DNA of 64,000 bases from Eumeta japonica (GCA_005406025.1 BGZK01000881.1:1-64000); one strand, 5' to 3'; numbered from the stretch's first letter, positions 1-10,121 are shown. Program-made: numbers and translations. The notes: generated from the letters alone by a model not told the origin.

Positions 1-990
1 GCTTACTTCCACGGACCTCAGAATACGGGGAAGCGGAGGCGCTGTACAAAGCAAAAAGATTATCGATGGACTATCTTCCACCAGGAAAAGGGCTAGAAAG
101 GAAATTACAAACTGAGAGGCCACTGCAAAAGCAATGTCCATAGAATACGAGCTCATAGACGAATCAGACCCCGATCCTCTCGGAAAAATTGCCGGTCACA
201 AATCTACACGGACGGCAGCAAAATTAATGGAAGGGTCAGACGGCGATCACCTGGTGGACGAACGATACAGAATCGAGTACTAAACTCTCAGTCTACATCC
301 TTCATGCTCAGTATATCAAGAAGCGGAAATGTACGCCCTGTATAGAGCAGTTGCAATGGTTAAAACCAGTCGAGGAAAGTAGTGAACATTTTGATTGACT
401 CTAGATCATCACTGGAACTCCTGAGCAACCCGAGAGCAGGACATCCATTAGCACACGCAATAAGGGAAAGTACAAGAAACGCTAACGCTTGAAAGAAAGA
501 AATACGTTTCTACTGGCTGAGGGCACGTGGGCAAAGGCTGGCACCGACTATGATTACGAAAAATTCCCCTATCCTGGGTAAAAGCAAGATAAAGGGAGGA
601 GACGATTCTGAAATGGCAAACACGATACGAGTCCTCCCAGACCAGTGCAATAACGAAAACATTCTTTCCTGACGCAAATAAAGCATACGCAAAGTATCAA
701 AATTGAAGCCAACACCGGTCCAGACACAAATATTCACAGGACACACGGGAATAGTGGAGTACGTGCAGATTCAAACTTTTACAGAGCCGAGTTGCAGGGT
801 GCGAAACCGATAAAATCGAATTAGTATGGCATAATATTGAGATACCCCAGGTATGAAGTTGCACGCTACGATCTCGAACACAAAATCAGAGACAAAGCTG
901 GAAAAACAAAAATGCACGAAATAATGGAGAACCCGTAAAGAGGAATTCTTGTCATTCGCAGAGAAAGCCTTCCGGGAAGCCACATCAGAC
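1..990 (+). mobile_element. R1/TRAS-like LINE, RNase H and C-terminal part (decayed)
   Basis: This is the 3' coding part of a non-LTR retrotransposon. Read across frames, the + strand gives an RNase H start (IYTDGSKINGR near 200-240), an active-site-like stretch (YQAEMYALYRAVAMVKTSRGK near 315-380), then the C-terminal domain typical of R1-clade elements (ETILKWQTRYESSQTSA near 600-650, a TP.QTQIFTGH motif near 710-750, and EFLSFAEKAF near 945-975). Stops and frameshifts break it every 30-60 codons, so it is a dead copy. It begins before the window, so reverse transcriptase and endonuclease parts would lie upstream. Its reading is lost near 990, where unrelated sequence begins, and no poly(A) is found there. 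Clade assignment is by motif memory, not a search. Confidence 0.75.
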
Positions 991-2256
991 ATAGATCCAT
1001 GAACCGAAAGGACAATGAAGAAACACCTCAACTGCGCCGACTTCAGCTAACACAAAACCCCAAGAGAATCCCGAAAACGAGAGCTACAACACTGCGCACG
1101 ACGACAACGGAAAGAATGTTACGTTGCGCAGAAACAACAGGAAAGCCTGGGATACGAACAAGGGGAGTGGCACTGTTCATGGACGAAAACACGGAAGGCT
1201 AGGAATATGCTTTGGAAGCCCATGGGAAAGCAGCGTTTCACTTTGCCAGGACTTGCCAACCTCATAAACAGCAGCCAGTAAAACCATCCTAAAAAGGAAA
1301 ACCTTTGATTTGCTAGAACAACTAGTAATCGAAGGTGAATCCTACAGAAAGGACCAGAAACAAGATCGTCCTACTATTCACATGGACCGAGGATACACCG
1401 TTTATCCAGGCAAGTAAAATACTACACAAACTAAGCGAAAGTGAACAGGCAACATCCCGAGTGATAAGCATAGACTCTATGTCAGTCGGCTACGAAAAGG
1501 CAATGTCGAAGACTATCTTGGAAGCATAGCAGCCTCCGAAACACAAGATCGTAATGTATGAAAGATCGAGGAGAAAATCTCAGTTATCTTCACAAATACG
1601 ATCCGGCATGCTCAACGACACCGATTGACAGCTGGGAGATCCAGTCAAGGACCAGAAGAAATCAGCGGCTCGGAGCGTCTCCGAAAGCAAATCAAGCTGA
1701 AAGGAGACAAAAACCGCGAAGCGAGAGCTAGCCGCGAGCAACGCTCCGAGACCGGTAAAAACTGGAAAACTTCTTTCGTGCATTTAATGCAGGAATAGCC
1801 ACAAAAGCAAGGCATTCACCAGCAAAAAAGCGAGTGTTCGACAACAGAGGACAAGGAAAGCCTCGACATCAAAAGATAACGAACGATTCACCGAAGTCTA
1901 GCCAGAAACCCACAAAGGCCGACCTAGGGAGGTCAAACCTCCGTCGTTATGCCTGTCGAGAATCGAAAAGACCATGAGGAACGCCTTCCTCGAGTTCGCT
2001 GCACTAACAATAGCGATACAAGATGTCACCCAAACAATGTGTAAACATTCTGCACATATACAAGAAGGGGACATCGAACAGCTAAAGCGAAAATTCGAGA
2101 AAACGAAGGCACCATATACAACAATAAGTCGTCCCAATATATACTCGGAGACGCAAGACAAAACATGGCGGCCTACAATGACTGGACTCGTATATCTCGA
2201 CGAACAGGCAACGAAAATCACAGGCAAGACCAAATACAAAACTCAGAAAACGATCA
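991..2256 (+). other. Unassigned segment between the LINE fragment and the viral helicase
   Basis: This A-rich, moderately GC stretch has only short open frames (for example 1335-1529 and 1974-2306) and no motif that I recognise. It lies between the LINE C-terminus and the helicase-like region and has similar base composition to the latter, so it may be the upstream (hinge or methyltransferase side) part of the same viral replicase. That is inference only. The longest frames overlap on both strands and none shows a domain. Confidence 0.35.
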
Positions 2257-2830
2257 ATGGTAATGAAAGGAGACACAAAGGTAGCCTTGGAAGAAAGAAT
2301 CCCTGAGAACGATGAAAACTTTCAAAGAAAACGACCAAGACTACTCGAAACATTTACCGACTGGGAAACACTGAAAATTACATGGATCAACAGAGTACCT
2401 GGATGTGGGAAAACAAGAATTCAAGAATTTGACAATAAAAGGGATTACATAGTTACCGCGACCATTGGAAGCAGCAGAGAAGACCTAAGGAAAACTGGCC
2501 AACAGAATAGGAGCCGAAGCAGCGACCAGAGTGCGCACGATGGCTATATTAGTGAACGGGTTCAAAGAACACACACACAACCGTCTCCCTAATCAGTGAG
2601 ACCATGATGAACCGCTTTGGTGCAATAATAGCAGCCGCTCTGCTGGCCAAGGCTAAGGAACTGCTTCTTATCGGCGACATAAATCAAATCCCTCATATAG
2701 ACAGACAATGTCTTTTCGATGAGCTATGAAAAGCCAAATGCTGTAGCAAGGTCTCCCGAGGTGCTACGATCTTACCCCATGGATGTATACCCAGGGCATA
2801 TACCCTCAACGAAATTTATAGCAGTATATA

Positions 2831-3836
2831 TGTTACGTTATGTGTGAATAATTGAAAATTATTAGTAATTATCTATTATTATTAATAATTACCGAAAGTC
2901 GAGGTTAAAGTGATAAATTAATCACATTTGTCGGTTTTATTAATAATTTAACCCTAGTAGTGATAAATGTAATAAGTGGCCAAGGGTTGCGGGGCGGGGC
3001 GTTGTGTGCGACGTGCGAGAGGTGCGGGGGGGGGGATACCACGCGAGGGAACCGCGTAGGCGACGCGTTAGTTGACTCGGTGTTAGTGTTTTCAAAGCAC
3101 GCGCACGTTATTTGTTGTTACTGACGTAAAAAGTTTGTGAATTTTTGAGTTTGAGTACCGTTTTCGTATTAAAATGGAAGACCTTCTTATTATGAAAACC
3201 AGATTTAATGAGAAATTATTTACACGAGATGAGTATTTTACTTTTTTAAACAAGGTTATAACTTCTAAAGAGAAAACAAAACAAAAAACGCCAGAAGATT
3301 CTGCGAGAAAGTCTCTCCAAAAGCAAGCTGAAAAAATGCTAAAACTATCCAAAACAAAATTTCCAGTTGGAAAAATAGGGGAGAGCGTTGCGTACGCTCT
3401 CTCTATTTTAAACTACGATGCCAGTCGATCGAGCCAAGGCAGATAGCTTAAACATAATCGGCGTTATTATGTCAGTTACTGATCATAACCTATACAAGCT
3501 GGGGACAAAGTATGGCGTTCTAAATCAACTGTATTCACGAAATAAGTTTACAGTTTGCAAGGAAAAGTTTGTTAGTATTGATGAAATTCCTAATACAACT
3601 TGCAGTCTGCGAGAATGTGCCCGCAAGGACTCAAATTTGGGGGACAAGGCTTTCAACATTGGGTTTTTATTTATTTTATAACTTTTACCAATATGTGTCG
3701 TGAATTATTAATAATTACTACTAAAAGTAATAAATTTCGATCGTTTATTCACATTTACCAAAACATGTGGTTATTATTAATAATAATAGATAATAAAATT
3801 ATTAATAATTTTCAATTAATCAGATTTACCGTAACA
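2831..3836 (+). mobile_element. Ginger-like DNA transposon with long inverted repeats, inserted in the viral helicase
   Basis: The element begins TGTTACG and ends CGTAACA and is flanked on both sides by TATA (2827-2830 and 3837-3840), a likely 4-bp target duplication. The terminal inverted repeats run about 70 bp: both ends share AATTGAAAATTATTA followed by TAATAGAT-type AT-rich sequence. Inside is a KRBA2-like coding remnant (3174-3680). Terminal TG..CA bases, a 4-bp duplication and an integrase-family relative fit the Ginger/TDD group of integrase-based DNA transposons, as I recall that family. At 1.0 kb it is far too short to be complete, so the integrase core has been deleted. Confidence 0.7.
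3174..3681 (+). pseudogene. KRBA2-like (integrase-family transposase) N-terminal fragment
   Basis: Two open frames, 3174-3446 and 3418-3681, together read like the N-terminal part of the KRBA2/SCAND3-like proteins common in insect genomes. They start MEDLLIMKTRFNEKLFTRDE, continue with a Lys-rich helix, VDRAKADSLNIIGVIM and ECARKDSNLG, and then meet a GGQGFQH sequence that lies in a third frame (about 3645-3665), where such proteins normally enter a Cys-rich motif. At least two frameshifts are needed, and the downstream integrase core (D,D-35-E) is absent. The start is the first ATG of the open frame. It sits inside the inverted-repeat element and is probably the relic of its transposase. Recognition is from memory of the family. 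Confidence 0.6.
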
Positions 3837-4705
3837 TATACTCCACACAGGAAGGGACTCGACCATTGACGATGGATGGTTACGACAGAAACAAACTCTC
3901 CATATCACTACCTCAAACGCTCTACCAGGCCCACACACAAACTGGAAAAGCAGAGCTAAAAGCCATGGGATACGGACAAGGTAAAGAATCGAGTATTAAC
4001 TATCCATGAAGCGCAGGTCTAGCCTCAAAATGTGTGGCAATGGTAAGAACAGCGTCGAGAGAAACAGCAATTTACAACAGCATTCAACGCGGTCGTAGCA
4101 ATCACGCGTCACAGAAAACTGTATTTACCGATAAATTACAGCGTGACGCGATAGGGAGACTCATACAAAGGAGCTAACAATGCTACAACGGAACGAATAA
4201 TAGAGTACAACGCCAAGATGGCAATAAGATCCCGGGACATAAACTCGGTCACAGAAATAACCAAACACCGAAGAAGGCCGGAGCGGTACTGACCGGATGG
4301 GTGAAGCACCGGATCAAAGCGAAGAAAGGCGTCAATTTAGAAACAAAGCGGACAAACAAATGGCGATCCACACACAATGATATCCCAGTGCACGGTGTCA
4401 GAGCGGACGGGTTGCCCGGCTCCCTCTAAAATGGTTGAGCTGGACAATGGCTGACCGTCCTGTCGTACTCGTGAACGGGTGCGGTGCAACAGGGATAAGG
4501 GCCGCCATCACGAAGAAAAACAATGTTTAAAACAATAAACAAATAAAAATTGAATAAAGTGAAACACTCATAAATCGTGTGAGTGACAGAAAAGTGGCTG
4601 CAGAACAGTACAGCAAGCAAACTAACACAACATAGACAAATTAACAATGCTAGTAACAAAGGTGCGGAACATAAGAGTCTGCAGAATGTACAAATAAAAT
4701 AATAC
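3837..4705 (+). other. Viral helicase 3' part, then LINE-like 3' untranslated tail
   Basis: The first part (to about 4140) is the continuation of the helicase remnant. From about 4140 to 4390 no domain is recognisable. From about 4390 to 4705 the sequence becomes A-rich with AATAAA-like signals (for example near 4539 and 4691) and ends in poly(A), as expected of a LINE 3' untranslated region. The exact join between virus-derived and LINE-derived sequence cannot be placed by eye. Confidence 0.45.
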
Positions 4706-4730
4706 AAAAAAAAAACCTAACCTAACCTAA
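4706..4730 (+). repeat. Poly(A) followed by three telomeric CCTAA repeats
   Basis: Ten A residues (4706-4715) run straight into CCTAACCTAACCTAA (4716-4730). This junction is the signature left by telomere-targeting R1-clade LINEs of the TRAS type, which insert in CCTAA arrays with their 3' poly(A) abutting the repeat. The 5'-truncated next element begins directly after the third repeat. Confidence 0.85.
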
Positions 4731-5917
4731 GTCGCTGCAGATGTTGACCGGTCCCAAAACCTATAACCCTCTGACCCATGCGCGCCAAGACATCATGGAT
4801 ATCGTTGCGGAAGGCAGGGAAGTGCGCCTATTCTGGGTGCGAGGCACGCACGGGTACCGCGGGAAACGAGTGTGCTGACGAGCTCGCCAGGAACGCCGCC
4901 CTCAAAAGGAAAACGGCAGCGGATTACGATCGTTTTCCGCTATCGTAAAGGCGATCAGGGCGGCGAGCCTGGACGAGGGGAAGCAGGGTTACACCGAGAG
5001 AGACACTGGTGAAATAACCAAGTGCTTCTTTCCCCGGGTGAAGGAGGCGTACAGGATCCTCTCGCGATTCATGATGACGCCCCTTTTAGCGCATACCCTA
5101 ACGGGACACGGCGGATTCGCTCAGTACCTGAATAAGTTTAAGCTGAAGGATTCGCCGTACTGCGCGCCCTCTGATAAAGTCCAGGACGTACTGCACGTTC
5201 TCGAAGAATGTCAATCTTCGGTAGAGAGCGATGCAGAGACCGAGAACGGGCGCCGGCGTCATAGTTACGAGGCATGGTTTCCAGGTCTCCTAGTGACGAA
5301 AAAGTAGGTGATATTTTTTGAAGTTTGCGAGCGGGTCGCTGACATTGCAATATATGAATGGATCAAAATTTACGCAGCACAAAATGGAATATGAATGATA
5401 ATCATAACAAAGATTCGTAGAGTAAGAAAACAATATAGTTGGTGATAAGATGAGTGGTGTGTGCTAAAATAGAAACAAGTTAAAGTGAAATGTCAGCATT
5501 GTTGATTAATAGAAAAGAAATAAGCATAACATGTGTACAATAGGTGTGATTAGGATAAGTGAACTAATTTATGTGCCAAAATAGACACAATTTGAAGTGA
5601 AATGTCGGGCATAACATCTATACAATAAGTGTTATTAGGATAAATAAATCAATGTATATAGTGTTTAAACAAACTGTGACGAAAAAACTGAGGTGTATAT
5701 GACGTGTAAAATAGAAAGAGAATGTATAGATGTAAGGTCTTAGATAATAAGATATAACAAAGGGAAAAATAAATAAATAAATTTACTAGCACAATTATCA
5801 TAAATTCCCTACTAACCCGAATGCATGGCTGAGCGCAAAAGACGATGAACAAATCTGAGAATAAGCATACAAGAGCTGTCGCGGAATGTGCGACAGAGGA
5901 GGATGAGAAAAAAAAAA
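4731..5917 (+). mobile_element. TRAS-like LINE, 5'-truncated: RNase H end, C-terminal domain, 3' UTR and poly(A)
   Basis: The + strand starts inside an RNase H domain (REVRLFWVRGTHGYRG near 4817-4863), continues as DEGKQGYTERDTGEITKCFF, and enters an open frame 5038-5307 (ORF extended upstream to about 5010). That frame has the R1-clade C-terminal zinc-binding pattern: TLTGHGGFAQYLNKFKL, then SPYC and VLHVLEEC. The second Cys of the SPYC.C pair appears to be lost, and a frameshift near 4873 separates RNase H from this frame. The tail (5308-5907) is a non-coding AT-rich 3' UTR ending in ten A residues (5908-5917) against telomere repeats. The copy is truncated at its 5' end, typical of target-primed reverse transcription. 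Confidence 0.8.
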
Positions 5918-5934
5918 TCTAACCTAACCTAACC
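5918..5934 (+). repeat. Telomeric CCTAA repeats after second LINE
   Basis: About three and a half CCTAA units with one altered base at the start (TCTAACC) follow the poly(A) of the second LINE. With 4716-4730 this gives two LINE 3' ends in head-to-tail order separated by telomere repeats, as in subtelomeric TRAS arrays. Confidence 0.8.
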
Positions 5935-6911
5935 ACAAGCCATATGCCGCCTGAAAAGCAGCAAAAACGCGCTCTCCGCTCCTGAAAAATCGGAACACGG
6001 CAATGTATGTTGGATTGCAGTGATCTAAGTGTGAATCGAAGCAGAAAAGCAGACGCAATCTTCTGCGTCTAGAGGTGAAAAATATTTAAAAATCGAATAA
6101 GTGAAAAAAGGTTTATGTTAAAAAAGGTGTTTTTAAAATATAAAAGTGTCCCGATCCCGAAAAGTAGATCGACGATCCCTGGTTTCTTGGTGTAGTCCGA
6201 TGCGTCTCGCTTAGGTGCACCGACGTGTCGAAAACCAGATTTTTCTCGTGGCCCGATTTTAACGCTGTATCCCGCTCATCTCTACAACTTCCGATTTTCG
6301 GGCGCGGCTCGATAAACCGGAATTTGGGTGAGCCGCGAACTCTTTCCGGGGGAATAACTCGTGAATAAGATCGACGACCCCGGGTTTTTTGGCGTTGATT
6401 GAAGCGCCCTATCGAGAGGAATAGGCGTGTCGAATCCGCAAATTTTCTCGTGGCCCGTTTTGGGGAAAATCCGGGAAAACCGGAAACCACGTGGCCACAA
6501 GGTCCCGGTTCCCGGACTCCCAGGACGATGCGTGACACGTTGAGGGTGCGGCCGCCGAAGGCGAATCAGAAACTGTTTACTGCTCGCCTCTGCGACGCGT
6601 GGTTCCCGCGCGCGGGTTTAAAAACCCATTTTGAGGTGATTGGTAACAAATACTCGAGAGGTTATTTCGGAAACGGGATCGGGTAAAATTGTGTAATATA
6701 GATAAATTTGTTAACGCCTGTTGGCGCTACGAGTGTGCTGATTTCCCGATCTCTCCCGTGGTCCGTTCCCGAAAAATTTCGGGATAACCGGAAATCACGT
6801 GGCCACGAGGTTCCCGAAAGACGGGACCTAAGGAGTCGGGAGAAGGCTCAAATTGAGCAGCTTGCGAAGGCAATTCTGGCGGTGTTTGAATTTTTAAAAT
6901 TGGACTATTAA
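5935..6911 (+). repeat. GC-rich region with imperfect 205- and 305-bp repeats
   Basis: The sequence is much more GC-rich than its surroundings. The block at 6163-6262 (AGATCGACGATCCC ... TTTCTCGTGGCCCG) recurs at 6368-6470, a 205-bp shift. A second block around GGAAACCACGTGGCCAC at 6479-6500 recurs at 6789-6811, shifted by about 305-310 bp. It starts right after telomere repeats, so it could be the 5' untranslated region of another full-length-type TRAS element, but no endonuclease or ORF1 motif was seen. Open frames at 6113-6538, 6399-6686 and 6708-6911 carry no recognisable domain. Confidence 0.55.
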
Positions 6912-8640
6912 CAGAAATTTTATGTAGATTATAGTTTTCAATATTTTAATGTTTTAAATTTTAATTTTTATCATTATTTAATTTTGTTTATATTAATTGT
7001 TTTATTGCAATATTATTAAATTTCAATCTTTTACTTTGTTTTATATTATAATTGTTTAAGTTTTACTGTCTTACAAAAATTCTGACTGTTATTGTTTTCC
7101 AGTAAATAATGGTTGTTCGTTAATGGTAATTCCATTAGTTGGTAATGATAATAAGTTTTTTATGGTTCTTAATTAATATTTTACATTTACTTTTATCGAC
7201 GTTAGTTTTAGAAAACTCATATAATTTTATTTTAAATTGTGATTTTTACATTAATTTTAAATTTACAAACTCAAATTTTAGACATAGTATTTAAATATCA
7301 AACAATGAAATATTGGCTTGTGACTTATTTTATTGTTATTGATATTAAGGATTTAGGTATCTGTGTGTTTTAGGTGGAAACTTAATGTTGTTCTGGTTTT
7401 AATCTCGATCCATTTTTACTTGAAATGGGTTTTAATTGTGTTTAATTGTTTTAAATTTTTAAATTTTGTTACATTTATTTTACATTTCAATTTTAATTAT
7501 TTTATGTGTAATTTTAATGCAATTTTAATTTCAGTTTTCAATTTGATTTACCTCTGAGGTTCTATGTACTTTGTTTTACATTTTAAATTTAATTCACATT
7601 TAATTGGCTATAGATTTTATTTTGGTTTTTATTTAAATTTTATTATAATTATACTCCTTGAATTTTAATCCGATCTTAACTTCTAATTAATAAAACAAAT
7701 CGAGGTTTCGAAACCAACCGACTGAAAAAAAAACGTCATTTAATTGACCAGAGACAATACACATACTTTTTTACGTAAATACATAGCAGCTGGCGCATAG
7801 ACATTTTGTTATCTATGATACATACTCAATATTTCATAACACCAATTGTAGTAATTGATTTTAAGTTTTAAATTTGTTACAATTATTTTACATTTTAGTT
7901 TTAATATCATTTTAATTGGCTGTAAATTCTGTTTTGGCTGAGATTGTATATTGGGCTGTTAGCAGTCTACCTCCATATAGGACTGCGACACGCGGTGGTC
8001 TGGACCCCGAGTTTATACGGACTGGCAGTGGTACGGGGACAGGCAATAACAAAATAACCAAACTAATAGAACCGAAAGAACTTATAGAACTCAACAGTCC
8101 GCGTCGATTAAGTCCTGTCTCGAGGCGATCGGAGCACGGGAAGGGACTGAAAAGTCAAAAGGGCCGCTATTTGAGCCGACGGCTTAGTTTTGTGTCGACC
8201 TGTGAAAGGTGCTAGATCGCCTGGCCTGTTAATGGGAGGTCCCTAGAGTTGTTTTTATTTTCTTTCCTTGTTTTTTTTTTCTTTTGACATAAGTTATTAT
8301 TTTATATATTAAAATTCGATATTTTACATTAACTATCATTATTACTTCATCTAGGGAGGCGGGCCGCGATAGTCGCTGCTTGCTGTTGTTCAATATTCTT
8401 TTTTGATCTGTTTGCATTGAATTGTTTTGCTATTTTCATTTTATTGATATTTACATTTATTTTCATATTTTAATTTTGATTTTTGCATTTAATTATTTAC
8501 ATTAGTTTTAGAAACTTTACAATTTTACACTTAATTTTATTTTTACCTTTTGACATTTTAAAATTCGACATTATTCATTGTAACTACAATCATTTATCTT
8601 ATTAATTTGGACGGCCACAGCACCTAAACTATTGAGTAGA
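6912..8640. other. AT-rich stretch with one GC-richer island, no gene seen
   Basis: From 6912 to 7900 this is T-rich DNA built from variants of TTTTAATTTTACATTT, with no domain-bearing frame. An island at 7960-8250 has higher GC and a 99-codon open frame (7916-8215) with Arg/Ser-rich sequence and no motif that I recognise. From 8250 to 8640 it is again T-rich with the same ACATTTTAATTTT-type wording as 7500-7900, suggesting that the island interrupts one repeat. Confidence 0.4.
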
Positions 8641-8954
8641 CGATCTCCGCGATTGCAGCGTTCGAGAGCCAGTCGTACGTACTAAATAACTCGTCAGAGG
8701 TGCCAACACGATCGGACGTGACGTCTCCGAGATATGAGAGGCGCAATATTTTCGTTCTAAGAAAATGTTTGATGTGCGATATTTGTCTAATCCCTTGGCC
8801 GATACTTACCACTCGAGAACCAATCGATTGCTTATATTTTATACAATTTTTATTTATTAATTGTTGGCCAATCGGACGTACGTTGGCCGAGTTCTGTTGC
8901 TAAAACTTATTTTGCTAGGCACCGCAACAGCTTTTCTAATATTTTATTATAATT
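8641..8954. other. Diverged relative of the downstream tandem repeat
   Basis: No gene is seen. The minus-strand translation of 8660-8760 contains a phrase (DRVGTSDELF) reminiscent of the phrases at the same place in the tandem units to the right (DHTYHLRNVADELF, DRTYRLQIMPDELF). A faint, older copy of the about 306-bp unit may lie here. Confidence 0.3.
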
Positions 8955-9722
8955 GGGACAATGTATATCCGAATGGTCTACGAAAAAAATTTAAAATATA
9001 GCACAAGGAATAACCATTCGGTTAGTACAAAAACTTTGTACATCAGTTGTGGCGTTCGTGAGAGAGCGCAGATCGAAAATTTTTATACAATGAAAAAAGT
9101 TCATCTGCCACATTTCGGAGATGGTACGTATGATCGGGTGTCGACCTGTGCCAAGATTTTGGGTACGTTTGATTCGCCTCGAAAGCTACAAACGCCAAAA
9201 TCGTCGTTTTAATACTTCTGGAAGTGTCGCTATGCAAAGGAAAATAAATTTCCTAAATATAATTCGGACACCGTACGTCCAAATGGCCAACGAAAAATGC
9301 TTAAAATTTAGTACAAATATAACCCATCGATTGTTGTAAAGTTTTGTAAATGGATAAGGCGTTCGGGAGATATCACGGATCGAATATTTTTGAAGAAAGG
9401 AAAAAGTTCGTCTGGCATAATCTGGAGACGGTATGTACGATCGGGTCTTGACCTATTGCAAAATATTTCATACGATCGAATCTGGTCGAACGTTTCTAAA
9501 GCTGACATCTATTTTTCAATATTCCCAGAGCTGTTGTTATGCAAATGAAAATAGACTTTAACTAGAACTCTGCGTATCCGAATGGTCTACGAAAAATATT
9601 TAAAACAAGGAATAACCATTCGATTAATACTAAAACTTCGTACATCGGTTATGGCGTTCATGAGAGAGCGCAAGTTTTCATAGAATGAAAAAAGTTCGTG
9701 TCACGGAATTTCGTCATATAAC
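8955..9722 (+). repeat. Tandem repeat, about 306-bp unit, two and a half copies
   Basis: The phrase TCCGAATGGTCTACGAAAAA at 8967 recurs as TCCAAATGGCCAACGAAAAA near 9272 and TCCGAATGGTCTACGAAAAA near 9578, giving a period close to 306 bp. Within each unit the order is kept: AACCATTCG-like, then GGCGTTCGTGAGAGAGCGC-like, AAAAAAGTTCATCTG-like, GGTACGTATGATCGGG-like. The third unit stops near 9722, where a Bel/Pao remnant starts. Divergence between units is visibly high. It could be a satellite or a coding repeat from an unknown mobile element. Confidence 0.75.
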
Positions 9723-9734
9723 GTCCAACATCCT

Positions 9735-10121
9735 ATTTTATTACCAAAATTTAGTCCTCTATTGAAATTGATTATAGACTATTTTCATTGAACTTACTTA
9801 CATTGTGGGCCTCGGACTTTACAATCTCTTATTCAACGAAAATTTTGGATTCTAGGTGTACGCTTATTAATTCATTCTCGAATCGCAAAATGTATCTAAT
9901 GCTTCAGAGCAAAACCGGTGCCATGTCAACCGATAATGGGTGATCTACCAATTGCAAGGCTGCAACCAGAGAAATGTTTTAAAAGTGTTGGCATCTATTT
10001 CGGCGGCCCTTTCACAGTGAAAGAAAGCCGACGTCGAAATGCACGTACTTTTAAGGCACGCCTTTGCTTTTTCGTCTGTCTCACCACCAAGGCCGTGCAC
10101 CTGGAGGCGGCAGCGGCGTAG
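9735..10121 (+). pseudogene. Bel/Pao LTR retrotransposon integrase fragment
   Basis: Read across three frames, the + strand gives the integrase zinc-binding region (HPILLPKFSPLLKLIIDYF near 9748-9800, then NLLFNENFGF and CIRCFRAKPVPCQP-like near 9890-9930). It then gives the start of the catalytic core (DLPIARLQPEKCFKSVGIYF at about 9942-10000, GPFTVKESRRRNARTFKARL, and TTKAVHLEAAA at about 10084-10118). In Bel/Pao integrases the first catalytic Asp lies in a VGIDFGGPF-type phrase; here it reads Y (GIYFGGPF), a missing catalytic residue. The rest of the core and any LTRs are absent. This is a dead fragment. Confidence 0.8.

Larger units (their letters stand above)
2257..4140 (+). pseudogene. 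Endogenous viral element: superfamily 1 RNA-virus helicase, broken and interrupted
   Basis: The + strand carries, in order, the hallmarks of the SF1 helicase of alphavirus-like RNA viruses (the virga/nege-like group). These are a Walker A VPGCGKT at 2395-2415, a motif III GDINQIP followed by HIDR at 2673-2705, a motif V-like TIHEAQ at 3999-4016, and a motif VI-like VVAITRH at 4092-4112. Order and spacing fit once the inserted transposon (2831-3836) is ignored. The frame is lost several times by stops and frameshifts, including between Walker A and motif III, so nothing functional can be made. In the virus the enzyme would unwind RNA during replication. No polymerase motif was found downstream. 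Helicases of this class are known as endogenous copies in insect genomes. The exact virus family cannot be fixed from motifs alone. Confidence 0.8.

Noticed and set aside
2831..3836. A CRISPR-like or satellite explanation for the repeated TTATTATTAATAATTA words
   Set aside because: The words are confined to two inverted ends of one element with a 4-bp duplication; no spacer-repeat pattern exists.
6113..6686. Overlapping long open frames on both strands (141, 72 and 95 codons)
   Set aside because: They coincide with a GC-rich internally repeated block, show no domain and overlap each other; stop-poor composition explains them.
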